A stretch of DNA of 64,000 nt, taken from positions 4,650,001-4,714,000 of the forward strand of contig NZ_JAUSWV010000002.1 of NCBI RefSeq assembly GCF_030815485.1, read 5' to 3'. Under the pieces are notes generated by a model, which had not been told where the DNA came from, ran no database searches, and saw nothing but the letters and a program-made list of their open reading frames with translations. The DNA comes from Streptomyces rishiriensis (GTDB lineage Bacteria > Actinomycetota > Actinomycetes > Streptomycetales > Streptomycetaceae). Positions within the stretch are counted from its first letter, which is position 1; each line of letters opens with the position of its first letter. Shown one piece after another: positions 1-8,484 of the stretch. The translations under genes and the position numbers were made by a program.

Positions 1-1
1 C

Positions 2-277
2 GCGATCAGCCCCATCGAAGGTGTGGGCCCCGACGACCTGCGGATACGAGAACTTCTCGCGCGGTTGGCCGACGGGACGGTCACGGAGCTGATCCTGGCC
101 ACCGACCCGAACCTGGAGGGCGAGGCGACGGCCACGTACCTCGCCCGCATGATCAAGCCCATGGGCCTGAAGGTCACCCGCCTGGCCAGCGGCCTCCCGG
201 TGGGTGGCGACCTGGAATACGCGGACGAGGTGACCCTCGGTCGCGCCTTCGAGGGGAGACGACTCCTAGATGTCTGA
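2..277 (+). CDS. recR: Recombination protein RecR, C-terminal part (5' end outside window)
   Basis: Only about 91 C-terminal residues lie in the window, open from the first bases. They form the end of the Toprim domain (ILATDPNLEGEATATYLA) and the C-terminal segment ending in GRRLLDV, typical of RecR. RecR works with RecO (and RecF) in loading RecA on gapped DNA. The stop overlaps the start of the next gene by 8 bases, so the two are probably translationally coupled. The conserved family sequence makes the call secure even from a fragment. Confidence 0.93.
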   Translation, partial: AISPIEGVGPDDLRIRELLARLADGTVTELILATDPNLEGEATATYLARMIKPMGLKVTRLASGLPVGGDLEYADEVTLGRAFEGRRLLDV

Positions 278-932
278 CGCCACGCTGCACGCGACCGAAC
301 ACAACCCGGACGACTTCGTGGTCCAGATCGCGGACCAGGTCGAAAGCTTCCTGGTAGCCGTCACGGAGGTGGCGAAGGGCGACGAGCCGGGCCTGGCGGT
401 CCCCTTCCTCCTCCTGGAGGTCTCCCAGCTGCTGCTGGCCGGCGGCCGCCTCGGCGCCCACGAGGACATCGTCCCCGACGACCGCTACGAGCCCGACCCG
501 GGCTTCGAGCCGGACGCCGACGAACTCCGCGAGAACCTCGCCCGCCTCCTCGAGCCGGTCGACGTCTACTCCGAGGTCTTCGACCCCTACGAGCCCCGCA
601 AGGCGCCCGTCCCGGCCCGGATCTCGGACGACCTCGCCGATGTCATCGCCGACCTGCGCCACGGCATGGTCCACTACCGCGCGGGCCGCACCACGGAGGC
701 CCTGTGGTGGTGGCAGTTCTCCTACTTCTCCAACTGGGGCTCCACGGCCTCGGCGACCCTGCGCGCCCTGCACTCGGTCCTCGCCCACATCCGCCTGGAC
801 CAGCCCCTCGAGGAGCTGAACGGCCTCGACACCGACCAGTCCGCGCTGGGCGACGAGACCCTCGAGTTCGAGGCGGGCCGGGTCATGGCCGAGGAGATCG
901 GCGGACAGCTGGGCGTACGCCCGGCGAAGTAG
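270..932 (+). CDS. DUF5063 domain-containing protein
   Basis: A 220-residue acidic soluble protein with no signal peptide or membrane segment. Its ATG lies inside the last codons of recR. The sequence, with the central stretch of Trp, His and Tyr (MVHYRAGRTTEALWWWQFSY), matches the actinobacterial DUF5063 family as I know it. The biochemical role is unknown. The constant position directly behind recR suggests co-transcription, but nothing in the sequence proves a role in recombination. Confidence 0.85.
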   Translation: MSDATLHATEHNPDDFVVQIADQVESFLVAVTEVAKGDEPGLAVPFLLLEVSQLLLAGGRLGAHEDIVPDDRYEPDPGFEPDADELRENLARLLEPVDVYSEVFDPYEPRKAPVPARISDDLADVIADLRHGMVHYRAGRTTEALWWWQFSYFSNWGSTASATLRALHSVLAHIRLDQPLEELNGLDTDQSALGDETLEFEAGRVMAEEIGGQLGVRPAK

Positions 933-935
933 CGG

Positions 936-976
936 CGGCCGTGCCCGGCCGGATGCCCCGACCGGGCACCCGGCCG
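936..976. terminator. Hairpin between convergent DUF5063 and phzF-like genes
   Basis: GTGCCCGG (941-948) and CCGGGCAC (962-969) form an 8-bp perfect stem. Flanking GGCC/GGCCG sequence can extend it with a one-base bulge. It lies between two convergent stops, so it could end transcription from either side. There is no U-tract, as is common in this genus. Confidence 0.5.
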
Positions 977-980
977 CAGG

Positions 981-1823
981 TCAGATCGGTACGGCCGCGC
1001 CGGTGACGGCGATGCCGGTGTCCCGTTCGGCCGGCACGGAGACCGTGATGGTGCTCGGACGGCCCATGTCCTCGCCCTGATGGATCGTCAAGGTCGCCGG
1101 GGTGGCCACCAGTCCGAGTTCGCGCAGATAGCCGCCGAAGGCGGCGGCCGCCGCTCCGGTGGCCGGGTCCTCGACCACCCCGCCGGGCGGGAAGGCGTTG
1201 CGGGCGTGGAAGACGGTGGGTGATTCCCGCCAGACCAGGTCGACGGTGGTCCAGCCCCGGCGGGCCATGAGCGCGGTGAGCGCGGGCATGTCGTAGTCGA
1301 GGTCGGCCAGCCGGCTCCGGTCGGCCGCGGCGATGACCGGATGCCAGGCGCCCGCGTAGGCCGCGCGGGGCGGCAGCGCCGGATCGAGCTCGTCGGCCGA
1401 CCAGCGCAGGGCGGACAGCAGCTCCGCCAGGTCGGCCGCCGCCAGGGGCTCCGTGCGCGGCGCGACGCTCACCAGGGTCGCCACGGTCGTACCGTCTGCG
1501 GCCACCGCGGTGGTGACGGGGACGACGCCCACGCCGGTGCGCAGGGTCAGGGGTCCGGTGCCGTGCCGGTCGGCGTGGGCGACGGCCGTGGCGATCGTCG
1601 CGTGACCGCAGAACGGCACCTCGGCGAGCGGGCTGAAGTACCTCACGGACAGGGTGCCGTCGTCGGACGGCGTCACGAACGCCGTTTCCGAATAGCCGAC
1701 TTCGGCCGCCGTGGCCAGCATGGTCGCGTCGTCGATACCGGTGGCGTCGAGCACCACGCCCGCGGGGTTGCCACCCGCGGGATCGGTGCCGAAGGCCACA
1801 TAGCGCAGAACATCCATCGTCAT
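981..1823 (-). CDS. PhzF-family isomerase/epimerase-like protein
   Basis: 280 residues. Near the N-terminus is the family signature (FGTDPAGGNPAGVVLDA), followed by GYSETAFV with the Glu that acts as general acid/base in PhzF. FCGHATIAT and the C-terminal half-repeat (VEDPATGAAAAAFGGYL) complete the two-lobed diaminopimelate-epimerase fold. The length is normal for the family. No phenazine genes are nearby, so the substrate is unknown; most such proteins in actinobacteria are orphan isomerases. The ATG at 1823 begins MTMDVLRYVAF. Confidence 0.88.
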   Translation of the reverse strand: MTMDVLRYVAFGTDPAGGNPAGVVLDATGIDDATMLATAAEVGYSETAFVTPSDDGTLSVRYFSPLAEVPFCGHATIATAVAHADRHGTGPLTLRTGVGVVPVTTAVAADGTTVATLVSVAPRTEPLAAADLAELLSALRWSADELDPALPPRAAYAGAWHPVIAAADRSRLADLDYDMPALTALMARRGWTTVDLVWRESPTVFHARNAFPPGGVVEDPATGAAAAAFGGYLRELGLVATPATLTIHQGEDMGRPSTITVSVPAERDTGIAVTGAAVPI

Positions 1824-1982
1824 GGTGTACCTGCCTACACCATGCCTTCGGGAGTGCGCTCCCTCGTTTGCGCAGGTCGGGGACGGGATCGTTGATCTCG
1901 CAAGCGAAAACCCGGGATCTTTCCGGATTTCTCCGGATCTCCCCGGACCGCACTGTCACCACTGCCGCTAAGGAAGCCCGTC

Positions 1983-2171
1983 ATGAAGGCTCTGCTCTCC
2001 TCCCGTCCCGTCCTGTGGTTCCTCTTCCTCTTCAACCTCGCGGTCGCCGCCGTCGCGCCCTTCGTCGTCGACGGGGCGCAGGGCGTGATGACGGCCGCCG
2101 GGATGGGCGTCGTGTCGCTCGGGGCCGGCGTCAGCCTGGTCCGTGACCGGGGAGGAAGGGCCGCCTCCTGA
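1983..2171 (+). CDS. Small two-segment membrane protein
   Basis: 62 residues with two hydrophobic stretches: LWFLFLFNLAVAAVAPFVV, and a second from about residue 34 (MTAAGMGVVSLGAGVSLV). A basic tail (RDRGGRAAS) follows. It starts ATGAAGGCT. I do not recognise a family. The composition fits a real small membrane protein, and the gene stands alone between the divergent phzF-like gene and the next secreted protein gene. Confidence 0.55.
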   Translation: MKALLSSRPVLWFLFLFNLAVAAVAPFVVDGAQGVMTAAGMGVVSLGAGVSLVRDRGGRAAS

Positions 2172-2279
2172 GAATTGGCAGGGACTTGGACGTCCCCTGT
2201 ACGCGGGCTGCACGGGCGCTGACCGGCCGGACGCGAATCTTGGGTCATCCCGACAGCGCTCAGCCGCACAGGAGTTGCG

Positions 2280-2777
2280 ATGACCCGCAAGACCCGCATA
2301 CGCGCCGCCCTCGTCACCGCCACCGCCGTCGTCACCGCCGCCACGGTGTCGGCCGGGATCAGCGCGGCCGGCGGCAACCGGCCCGCCGAGCCCACCAAGA
2401 GGCAGGCCGCCGCCCTGTTCGACACGTGGAACGCGGCGTTGCAGACCGGTGATCCGCAGCAGGTCGCCGACCTCTACGCCGGTGACGCGGTGCTGCTGCC
2501 CACCCTCTCCGACGAGGTCCGTACCGACCGCGCCGGCCGCATCGACTACTTCGAGCACTTCCTCGCGAACAAGCCGTTCGGCAAGAAGATCGAGACGCAC
2601 ATCAACGTCCTCGACGCGAACTCGGTGCTGGACGCGGGCGTCTATCAGTTCTCGCTGACCGACCACGACACCGGCAGGAAGAGCGTGGTCAAGGCCCGCT
2701 ACACCTACGAGTGGGAGAAGCGGAACGGCGAGTGGAAGATCGTCAACCACCACTCCTCTGTGATGCCCGGAGGCTGA
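2280..2777 (+). CDS. Secreted SgcJ/EcaC (SnoaL-like, NTF2-fold) protein
   Basis: 165 residues. An N-terminal signal peptide (basic TRKTRIRAA, then an Ala/Val/Thr-rich core to about residue 32) precedes an NTF2-like domain. That domain has the pattern LFDTWNAALQTGDPQQVADLYAGDAVLLPT and ends in WKIVNHHSSVMP, typical of the SgcJ/EcaC or DUF4440-type family. These act as small-ligand or oligomerisation domains, and the function here is unknown. The 3' end overlaps the convergent histidine kinase gene by 35 bases. Confidence 0.8.
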   Translation: MTRKTRIRAALVTATAVVTAATVSAGISAAGGNRPAEPTKRQAAALFDTWNAALQTGDPQQVADLYAGDAVLLPTLSDEVRTDRAGRIDYFEHFLANKPFGKKIETHINVLDANSVLDAGVYQFSLTDHDTGRKSVVKARYTYEWEKRNGEWKIVNHHSSVMPGG

Positions 2778-4110
2778 CCGTCACGCAGAGGCCGCCGCCG
2801 GGAGCGTCCGTCAGGGCCACCGTCCCGCCGTCGTCCGTCACCAGCTGTTTGACGACGGCCAGGCCGAGGCCGGAACCGGAGCGACCGGTGAGGCCCTGGC
2901 CGCGCCAGAAGCGGTCGAAGGCGCGGGACTTCTCCGCGTCGGACATGCCCGGACCGTCGTCGAGGACGGACAGCACCACCCGGTCGCCCCGCGCATCGGC
3001 CCGGACGGTGATCTCCCCGCCGTCGGGTGACACCTCCAGAGCGTTCGAGAGCACGTTGTCCAGCACCTGGTCCAGATTGCCGGGGCTGGCCAGCACAGAC
3101 GGCCGGTCGTCGACGACACTCCCCCCGAGCGCGATGGTGACTCCGCGCTCGTCGGCGGCCGGCCTCCACACCGACAGGCGTTCCGCCACGATGTCCGTCA
3201 GGCACAGCGGTTCCGCCGCCGTCACCTTGGCCTCGGCCCTGGCCAGCACCAGCAGGCCGTTGACCAGCCGGCTCATCCGCACCACCTCGGCGGTGGCCTG
3301 CTCCACGTCCTCCCGTACGAACGCGTCGTCGACGCCGTCCGCGATGTTGTCCAGGGAGAGGCGGAGCGCCGTCAGCGGGGTCCTCAGCTGGTGCGAGGCG
3401 TCCGCCACGAAGATGCGCTGCGAGGCGATCAGCGTGTCCAGGCGCTCGCCGGCCTGGTTGAGCGTGCGCGCCAGGGTCTGCGTCTCCTGCGGGCCCGTCA
3501 CGGGGGAGCGGGCCGTCAGGTCGCCGTCGCTGAACCTGCTCGCCATGGCGTTCAGCTGGCGCAGGGGGCGGGTGATGCGGCGGGCGACGATCGCGCCGAT
3601 CAGCGCCGCCACGCCGAGCACCGCCACGGCCAGGCCGGCCCGGAACCCCCAGATCGTCCACAGCCTGTGGGTGAGCCCCGAGGTCGAGTAGACGATCCGT
3701 ACGGCGCCGACGACCTGGCCGCCGTCCTTCGCGGGGACGGTGATCACCAGGTCGCGGCCCCAGATGAGGTCCGATCCCCAGTCGGTGGTCGGCCGGCCCC
3801 GTTCCAGCGCCGCGGCCAGCGCCGCGTCCCGCTCGGGGCGCGGCAGGGCCGGCCCGCACCGGGCGGTGGTGGTGGCCTGCACCTCGTCCTCGGTCTCCAC
3901 GGCGTACGCCCTGGCCATCTCCTCCAGGGCCTGGCAGGAGGCGGTGTCGCCGTTGCCCAGCAGCAGCGCCATGGTGGTCGCCTCGCGTTCGATGGACACC
4001 TCGGTGTCGCCGCGCAGCTGGGCGGTGAGGGTGAAGGCCACCGGCACGGTGAACAGCAGGATGGCGACGGCGACCAGCAGCACATAGCTGCGGATGAGTT
4101 GCTTGATCAT
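2743..4110 (-). CDS. Two-component sensor histidine kinase
   Basis: 455 residues. An N-terminal transmembrane segment (YVLLVAVAILLFTVPVAF) and an extracytoplasmic sensor of about 130 residues are followed by a second segment (GLAVAVLGVAALIGAIVARR) and a HAMP region. The HisKA phospho-acceptor box is DASHQLRTPLTALRLSLDN. The ATPase has an N box (VLDNVLSNALE), a G1 box (DDGPGMS) and a G2 box (GSGLGLAVVKQL). Its ATG overlaps the regulator stop in an ATGA, so the pair is translated as a unit. The stimulus is unknown; the sensor loop contains a few Cys residues. Confidence 0.93.
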   Translation of the reverse strand: MIKQLIRSYVLLVAVAILLFTVPVAFTLTAQLRGDTEVSIEREATTMALLLGNGDTASCQALEEMARAYAVETEDEVQATTTARCGPALPRPERDAALAAALERGRPTTDWGSDLIWGRDLVITVPAKDGGQVVGAVRIVYSTSGLTHRLWTIWGFRAGLAVAVLGVAALIGAIVARRITRPLRQLNAMASRFSDGDLTARSPVTGPQETQTLARTLNQAGERLDTLIASQRIFVADASHQLRTPLTALRLSLDNIADGVDDAFVREDVEQATAEVVRMSRLVNGLLVLARAEAKVTAAEPLCLTDIVAERLSVWRPAADERGVTIALGGSVVDDRPSVLASPGNLDQVLDNVLSNALEVSPDGGEITVRADARGDRVVLSVLDDGPGMSDAEKSRAFDRFWRGQGLTGRSGSGLGLAVVKQLVTDDGGTVALTDAPGGGLCVTVSLRASQRSGG

Positions 4111-4817
4111 GACGGTGGGCCGCCCGGGCCGGGAGCGGTCCGGCCGGCTATCTCCAGGCGGAACCCCACACCCCGCACCGCCTCGATGGCGACGACCCCG
4201 GCGAGCTTCCGCCGCAGCGCCGCCACATGCACGTCCAGCGTCTTCGTCGGCCCGAACCAGTTCGCGTCCCAGACCGCTTCCATGATCTGCTCACGCGACA
4301 TCAGCGCGCCCGGCTCCTCGGTGAGGAAGGACAGCAGGTCGTACTCCTTCGGCGTGAGCGCGACCTCCTCGCCGTCCACGTGGACGCGGGCGGCCTTGCG
4401 GTCGACGGTCAGCCGGGAGCCGTAGCGGTCCGGGCCGCCGGTCGTGCCGTCCTGCGCCGTACGCGGCCGCACGCGCCGCATCACGGCCCGTATCCGCGCG
4501 ATGACCTCCCGCACGCCGAACGGCTTGGACACGTAGTCGTCGGCGCCCAGCTCCAGGCCGACCACGCGGTCCGTCTCGTCGCTCCGGGCGCTGATCACGA
4601 TGATCGGGATGTCGCCGCGCTCGCGCAGGGCCTTGCACACGTCGAGGCCGTCGGTGTCCGGCAGGCCCAGGTCCAGCAGGACGACGTCACAGGGGCCGGA
4701 GTGGGCGAGCGCGGCGGCGCCCGTGGCGACCCGGGTGACCCCGAAGCCGTAGCGCTGCAGTCCGCGTCGCAGCGACTCGGCGACCGGTTCGTCGTCTTCC
4801 ACCAGGAGTACGTGCAC
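4107..4817 (-). CDS. OmpR-family response regulator
   Basis: 236 residues from a GTG at 4817, chosen because the receiver domain starts immediately (VHVLLVEDDEPVAESL). An in-frame open region continues far upstream, but it is antisense to lysC. The phospho-acceptor Asp is in VVLLDLGLPDTDG, with the conserved Lys in DYVSKPFG. A C-terminal winged helix (LTPKEYDLLSFL, then TLDVHVAALRRKL) binds DNA. It is the first gene of the operon with the downstream kinase and is transcribed divergently from lysC. Confidence 0.94.
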   Translation of the reverse strand: MHVLLVEDDEPVAESLRRGLQRYGFGVTRVATGAAALAHSGPCDVVLLDLGLPDTDGLDVCKALRERGDIPIIVISARSDETDRVVGLELGADDYVSKPFGVREVIARIRAVMRRVRPRTAQDGTTGGPDRYGSRLTVDRKAARVHVDGEEVALTPKEYDLLSFLTEEPGALMSREQIMEAVWDANWFGPTKTLDVHVAALRRKLAGVVAIEAVRGVGFRLEIAGRTAPGPGGPPS

Positions 4818-5045
4818 AGCCGCACGATAGTGCTTGAAACTTAATTCACAGCTATCACTTCGGTTCCAGTGGGAAGGGAAGACCCGACGACGGGCGCCCG
4901 GGCCTCTTTCCGGCCTCTTCCGCGAGTTCCGCCGAGTCTCACCATGCGGTACTCGGGAGGCGGTTTTCGGGCGCTCGTTAGACTGAGCCGACCCGCAGTA
5001 CAAGGGCGTATGTGCGGAAACAGACAAACTGAGCGAGGAGCGCAC

Positions 5046-6335
5046 GTGGGCCTTGTCGTGCAGAAGTACGGAGGTTCCTCCGTAGCCGATGCCGAGGGCA
5101 TCAAGCGCGTCGCCAAGCGGATCGTGGAAGCGAAGAAGAACGGCCACCAAGTGGTCGTCGTCGTTTCCGCGATGGGCGACACGACGGACGAGCTGATCGA
5201 TCTCGCCGAGCAGGTGTCCCCGATGCCCAGCGGCCGGGAATTCGACATGCTGCTGACCGCCGGAGAGCGGATCTCCATGGCCCTGCTGGCGATGGCGATC
5301 AAGAACCTGGGCCACAGCGCCCAGTCGTTCACCGGCAGCCAGGCAGGCGTCATCACCGACTCGGTCCACAACAAGGCCCGGATCATCGACGTCACGCCCG
5401 GGCGCATCCGGACCGCGCTGGACGAGGGCAACATCGCCATCGTCGCCGGGTTCCAGGGTGTCAGCCAGGACAAGAAGGACATCACCACGCTGGGACGTGG
5501 CGGGTCCGACACCACGGCCGTCGCCCTCGCCGCCGCGCTCGACGCCGAGGTCTGCGAGATCTACACCGACGTGGACGGCGTGTTCACCGCCGACCCGCGC
5601 GTGGTGAAGAAGGCGCGGAAGATCGACTGGATCTCCTTCGAGGACATGCTGGAGCTCGCGGCCTCCGGATCCAAGGTGCTGCTCCACCGCTGTGTGGAGT
5701 ACGCCCGCCGCTACGACATCCCGATCCACGTCCGCTCGTCCTTCAGCGGGCTCCAGGGCACGTGGGTCAGCAGTGAGCCACTCGTCAAGACACAGCAGCA
5801 AGGGGAAAAGCCGGTGGAGCAGGCCATCATCTCCGGTGTCGCGCACGACACCTCCGAGGCCAAGGTCACGGTCGTCGGTGTCCCGGACAAGCCGGGCGAG
5901 GCCGCCGTGATCTTCCGGACGATCGCCGACGCCGAGATCAACATCGACATGATCGTGCAGAACGTGTCCGCGGCCGCGACCGGCCTGACGGACATCTCCT
6001 TCACGCTGCCCAAGGCCGAGGGCCGCAAGGCCATCGACGCCCTGGAGAAGAACAAGTCGGGCATCGGCTTCGACTCGCTGCGCTACGACGACCAGATCGG
6101 CAAGATCTCCCTCGTCGGCGCCGGGATGAAGACCAACCCGGGCGTCACGGCCGACTTCTTCAAGGCCCTGTCCGACGCGGGCGTCAACATCGAGCTCATC
6201 TCGACGTCCGAGATCCGCATCTCGGTCGTGACGCGCGCCGACGACGTCAACGAGGCCGTGCGCGCCGTGCACACCGCCTTCGGGCTGGACTCCGACAGCG
6301 ACGAGGCCGTCGTCTACGGGGGCACCGGCCGCTGA
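5046..6335 (+). CDS. lysC: Aspartate kinase
   Basis: 429 residues from GTG 5046, preceded by GAGGAG at 5035-5040. The N-terminus is the kinase signature VQKYGGSSVADAEGI. The kinase core includes FTGSQAGV and TLGRGGSDTTAVALAAAL, and two ACT domains follow (about residues 265-429), where lysine/threonine feedback is sensed. It phosphorylates L-aspartate in the first step towards lysine, threonine, methionine and diaminopimelate. The stop shares a base with the asd start (TGATG), so the two are coupled. A possible internal start for a separate ACT subunit is listed separately. Confidence 0.97.
   Translation: MGLVVQKYGGSSVADAEGIKRVAKRIVEAKKNGHQVVVVVSAMGDTTDELIDLAEQVSPMPSGREFDMLLTAGERISMALLAMAIKNLGHSAQSFTGSQAGVITDSVHNKARIIDVTPGRIRTALDEGNIAIVAGFQGVSQDKKDITTLGRGGSDTTAVALAAALDAEVCEIYTDVDGVFTADPRVVKKARKIDWISFEDMLELAASGSKVLLHRCVEYARRYDIPIHVRSSFSGLQGTWVSSEPLVKTQQQGEKPVEQAIISGVAHDTSEAKVTVVGVPDKPGEAAVIFRTIADAEINIDMIVQNVSAAATGLTDISFTLPKAEGRKAIDALEKNKSGIGFDSLRYDDQIGKISLVGAGMKTNPGVTADFFKALSDAGVNIELISTSEIRISVVTRADDVNEAVRAVHTAFGLDSDSDEAVVYGGTGR
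5801..5816 (+). promoter_or_regulatory. Candidate internal ribosome site for the aspartokinase beta subunit
   Basis: AGGGGA (5801-5806) sits 7 bases before an in-frame GTG at 5814 that would start VEQAIISGVAHDT, just ahead of the ACT domains. Corynebacterial and Bacillus aspartokinases make such an in-frame beta subunit. The position here is equivalent, but production of the short form is inferred. Confidence 0.5.
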
Positions 6336-7393
6336 TGGCCGACAAGGTGCGTCCGACCCTCGCGGTCGTGGGAGCGACCGGGGCCGTCGGCACGGTCATG
6401 CTCAGGATCCTGTCCCAGCGGGCCGACATCTGGGGCGAGATCCGGCTTGTCGCCTCCCCGCGCTCGGCCGGCCGCAAGCTGGCCGTGCGGGGGGAGGAGG
6501 TCGAGGTGGTGGCCCTGTCGGAGGAGGCCTTCGACGGGGTCGACGTCGCCATGTTCGACGTGCCCGACGAGGTCGCGGCGCAGTGGGCGCCGGTCGCCGC
6601 CGCCAAGGGCGTGGTCGTCGTCGACAACTCCGGCGCCTTCCGGATGGATCCGCAGGTGCCGCTGGTCGTCCCGGAGGTCAACGCGCACGCGCTGCGGTCC
6701 CGGCCGCGCGGGATCGTCGCCAACCCCAACTGCACGACGCTTTCGATGATCGTCGCCCTGGGCGCGCTGCACGCCGAGTACGGGCTGCGCGAGCTGGTGG
6801 TGTCGTCGTACCAGGCGGTGAGCGGTGCCGGACGGGCCGGGGTGGACACCCTCCGGCGGCAGATCGCGCTGGTCGCCGGCACCGAACTGGGGACCAACCC
6901 CGGTGACCTGCGGCGGGCCGTCGGCGACGCCACCGGTCCCTTCCCGGAGCCGGTGGCGCTGAACGTCGTCCCGTGGGCCGGGTCGCTGCGCGCGGACGGC
7001 TGGTCGTCGGAGGAGATGAAGGTGCGGGACGAGTCCCGCAAGATCCTCGGGCTGCCGAAGCTGCCGGTCGCCGTGACCTGTGTGCGCGTCCCGGTGGTCA
7101 CCACGCACTCCCTCACCGTCCACGCCCGCTTCCAGGACGAGGTCACCGTCGAGGGCGCCCGCGAGATCATCGCGACGGCGCCCGGTGTCGTCCTGTTCGA
7201 CAACCCGGCGGCCGGGGAGTTCCCCACGCCGGCCGACGTGGTCGGCACCGACCCGACCTGGGTGGGCCGCGTACGACGGGCCCTGGACGACCCGACGGCG
7301 CTGGAACTGTTCGTGTGCGGGGACAATCTGCGCAAGGGCGCCGCGCTGAACACCGCGCAGATCGCCGAGCTGGTGGCGGCCGAGCTGGCCTGA
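6335..7393 (+). CDS. asd: Aspartate-semialdehyde dehydrogenase
   Basis: 352 residues. The N-terminal Rossmann motif is AVVGATGAVGTVML. The catalytic Cys is in ANPNCTTLSMIVALG and the substrate-binding motif is SYQAVSGAGRAG. The length is normal. The enzyme reduces aspartyl phosphate made by LysC to aspartate semialdehyde. The ATG overlaps the lysC stop by one base, so stoichiometric co-translation is likely. Confidence 0.97.
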   Translation: MADKVRPTLAVVGATGAVGTVMLRILSQRADIWGEIRLVASPRSAGRKLAVRGEEVEVVALSEEAFDGVDVAMFDVPDEVAAQWAPVAAAKGVVVVDNSGAFRMDPQVPLVVPEVNAHALRSRPRGIVANPNCTTLSMIVALGALHAEYGLRELVVSSYQAVSGAGRAGVDTLRRQIALVAGTELGTNPGDLRRAVGDATGPFPEPVALNVVPWAGSLRADGWSSEEMKVRDESRKILGLPKLPVAVTCVRVPVVTTHSLTVHARFQDEVTVEGAREIIATAPGVVLFDNPAAGEFPTPADVVGTDPTWVGRVRRALDDPTALELFVCGDNLRKGAALNTAQIAELVAAELA

Positions 7394-7767
7394 GGCGCTC
7401 GCACCGGCGGCGGCGAGGCGCTTCCCGGATAAAAAGCGCTGACCAGGGCTTGGTGGGTTTGTAGGATCTCCAGTGCAATGTGAGCCGGTCGTCGGTCCGA
7501 ACCACTTGTATCGGACACCTTTGGCATCCGAAGATTTTCCTCCCCGCTCTCCGCAACCGTGCGCAGGGCGGGGAGCGTCTTTGCGGTCACCCTGCGGGGT
7601 GTGCGCAGACGTGTGAACGATCACAGCGTTCGGGGACGCGGTGGTCCGGGCGTGGGGACGCCCGTTCATATGGCATATAGGGGAAGAGCGGGACACATGA
7701 GACGGGTGCGCGGGGCCTTGGTCGACGCGAAAGAGACGCCGGACGCGTACAACCCCCACGGGGGGAT
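7394..7767. other. 374-base non-coding leader upstream of the sigma factor
   Basis: No convincing gene. It contains an inverted repeat, CTCCCCGC (7541-7548) and GCGGGGAG (7569-7576), that could be an asd terminator or a 5' UTR hairpin of the sigma operon. Short reading frames here overlap the sigma gene out of frame and look like shadows. Confidence 0.5.
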
Positions 7768-8484
7768 GTGTGTCCAACTGGCGTGGCAGAGGTACTCGAA
7801 CTCCCAGTGGCGCCCCGCGGCGCGGCCCTTCGGCCGCCGCGAGCCGTCCTCCGACCCCGCATGCCCGGCACGCCCGGCGGCATGCCGGTGATCGCGCCCA
7901 TGCCCGCAGCGCGGCCCGCCCGCGTCCCCAGCCAGCGTGACGGCGCCGAAGCCGCCGAAGCGACCGTCGCCGCCGAGAACGCCGAGGCGGCCGGCACCAC
8001 CGTCGACCACCTCACCGAGACCTACCGGGCCCACTACCGCTCGCTGCTCGGTCTCGCCGCCCTCCTCCTCGACGACACCGCCTCCTGCGAGGACGTCGTC
8101 CAGGAGGCGTTCATCCGCGTCCACTCCGCGCGCAAGCGCGTCCGCGACCCGGAGAAGACCCTCGCCTACCTGCGTCAGACGGTCGTCAACCTCTCCCGTT
8201 CCGCCCTGCGCCGCCGCATCCTCGGCCTGAAGCTGCTCTCCAAGCCGATGCCGGACATGGCCAGCGCGGAGGAGGGCGCCTACGACCAGCTGGAGCGCGA
8301 CTCGCTCATCAAGGCGATGAAGGGCCTGCAGCGCCGTCAGCGCGAGGTCCTGGTGCTGCGCTACTTCGCCGACATGACCGAGGCCCAGGTCGCCGCGACC
8401 CTCGGCGTCTCCCTCGGCTCGGTCAAGGCCTACGGCTCGCGCGGCATCGCCGCCCTGCGCATAGCCATGGAGGCGCCGGCGTGA
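7768..8484 (+). CDS. SigE/ECF-type RNA polymerase sigma factor
   Basis: About 238 residues from GTG 7768; GTG 7783 or ATG 7861 are alternatives, because the first 60 residues are low-complexity Pro/Ala/Arg. Region 2 is YRAHYRSLLGLAALLLDD through CEDVVQEAFIRVHS. Region 4 is LQRRQREVLVLRYFADMT with a helix-turn-helix (EAQVAATLGVSLGSVKAYGSRG). The next gene begins inside its stop (GTGA overlap) and encodes a membrane protein, the usual arrangement for a sigma factor with its regulator. Confidence 0.9.
   Translation: MCPTGVAEVLELPVAPRGAALRPPRAVLRPRMPGTPGGMPVIAPMPAARPARVPSQRDGAEAAEATVAAENAEAAGTTVDHLTETYRAHYRSLLGLAALLLDDTASCEDVVQEAFIRVHSARKRVRDPEKTLAYLRQTVVNLSRSALRRRILGLKLLSKPMPDMASAEEGAYDQLERDSLIKAMKGLQRRQREVLVLRYFADMTEAQVAATLGVSLGSVKAYGSRGIAALRIAMEAPA

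Noticed and set aside
4818..6272. Long minus-strand reading frame continuous with the response regulator
   Set aside because: Antisense to lysC with no family similarity; the receiver domain starts at GTG 4817.
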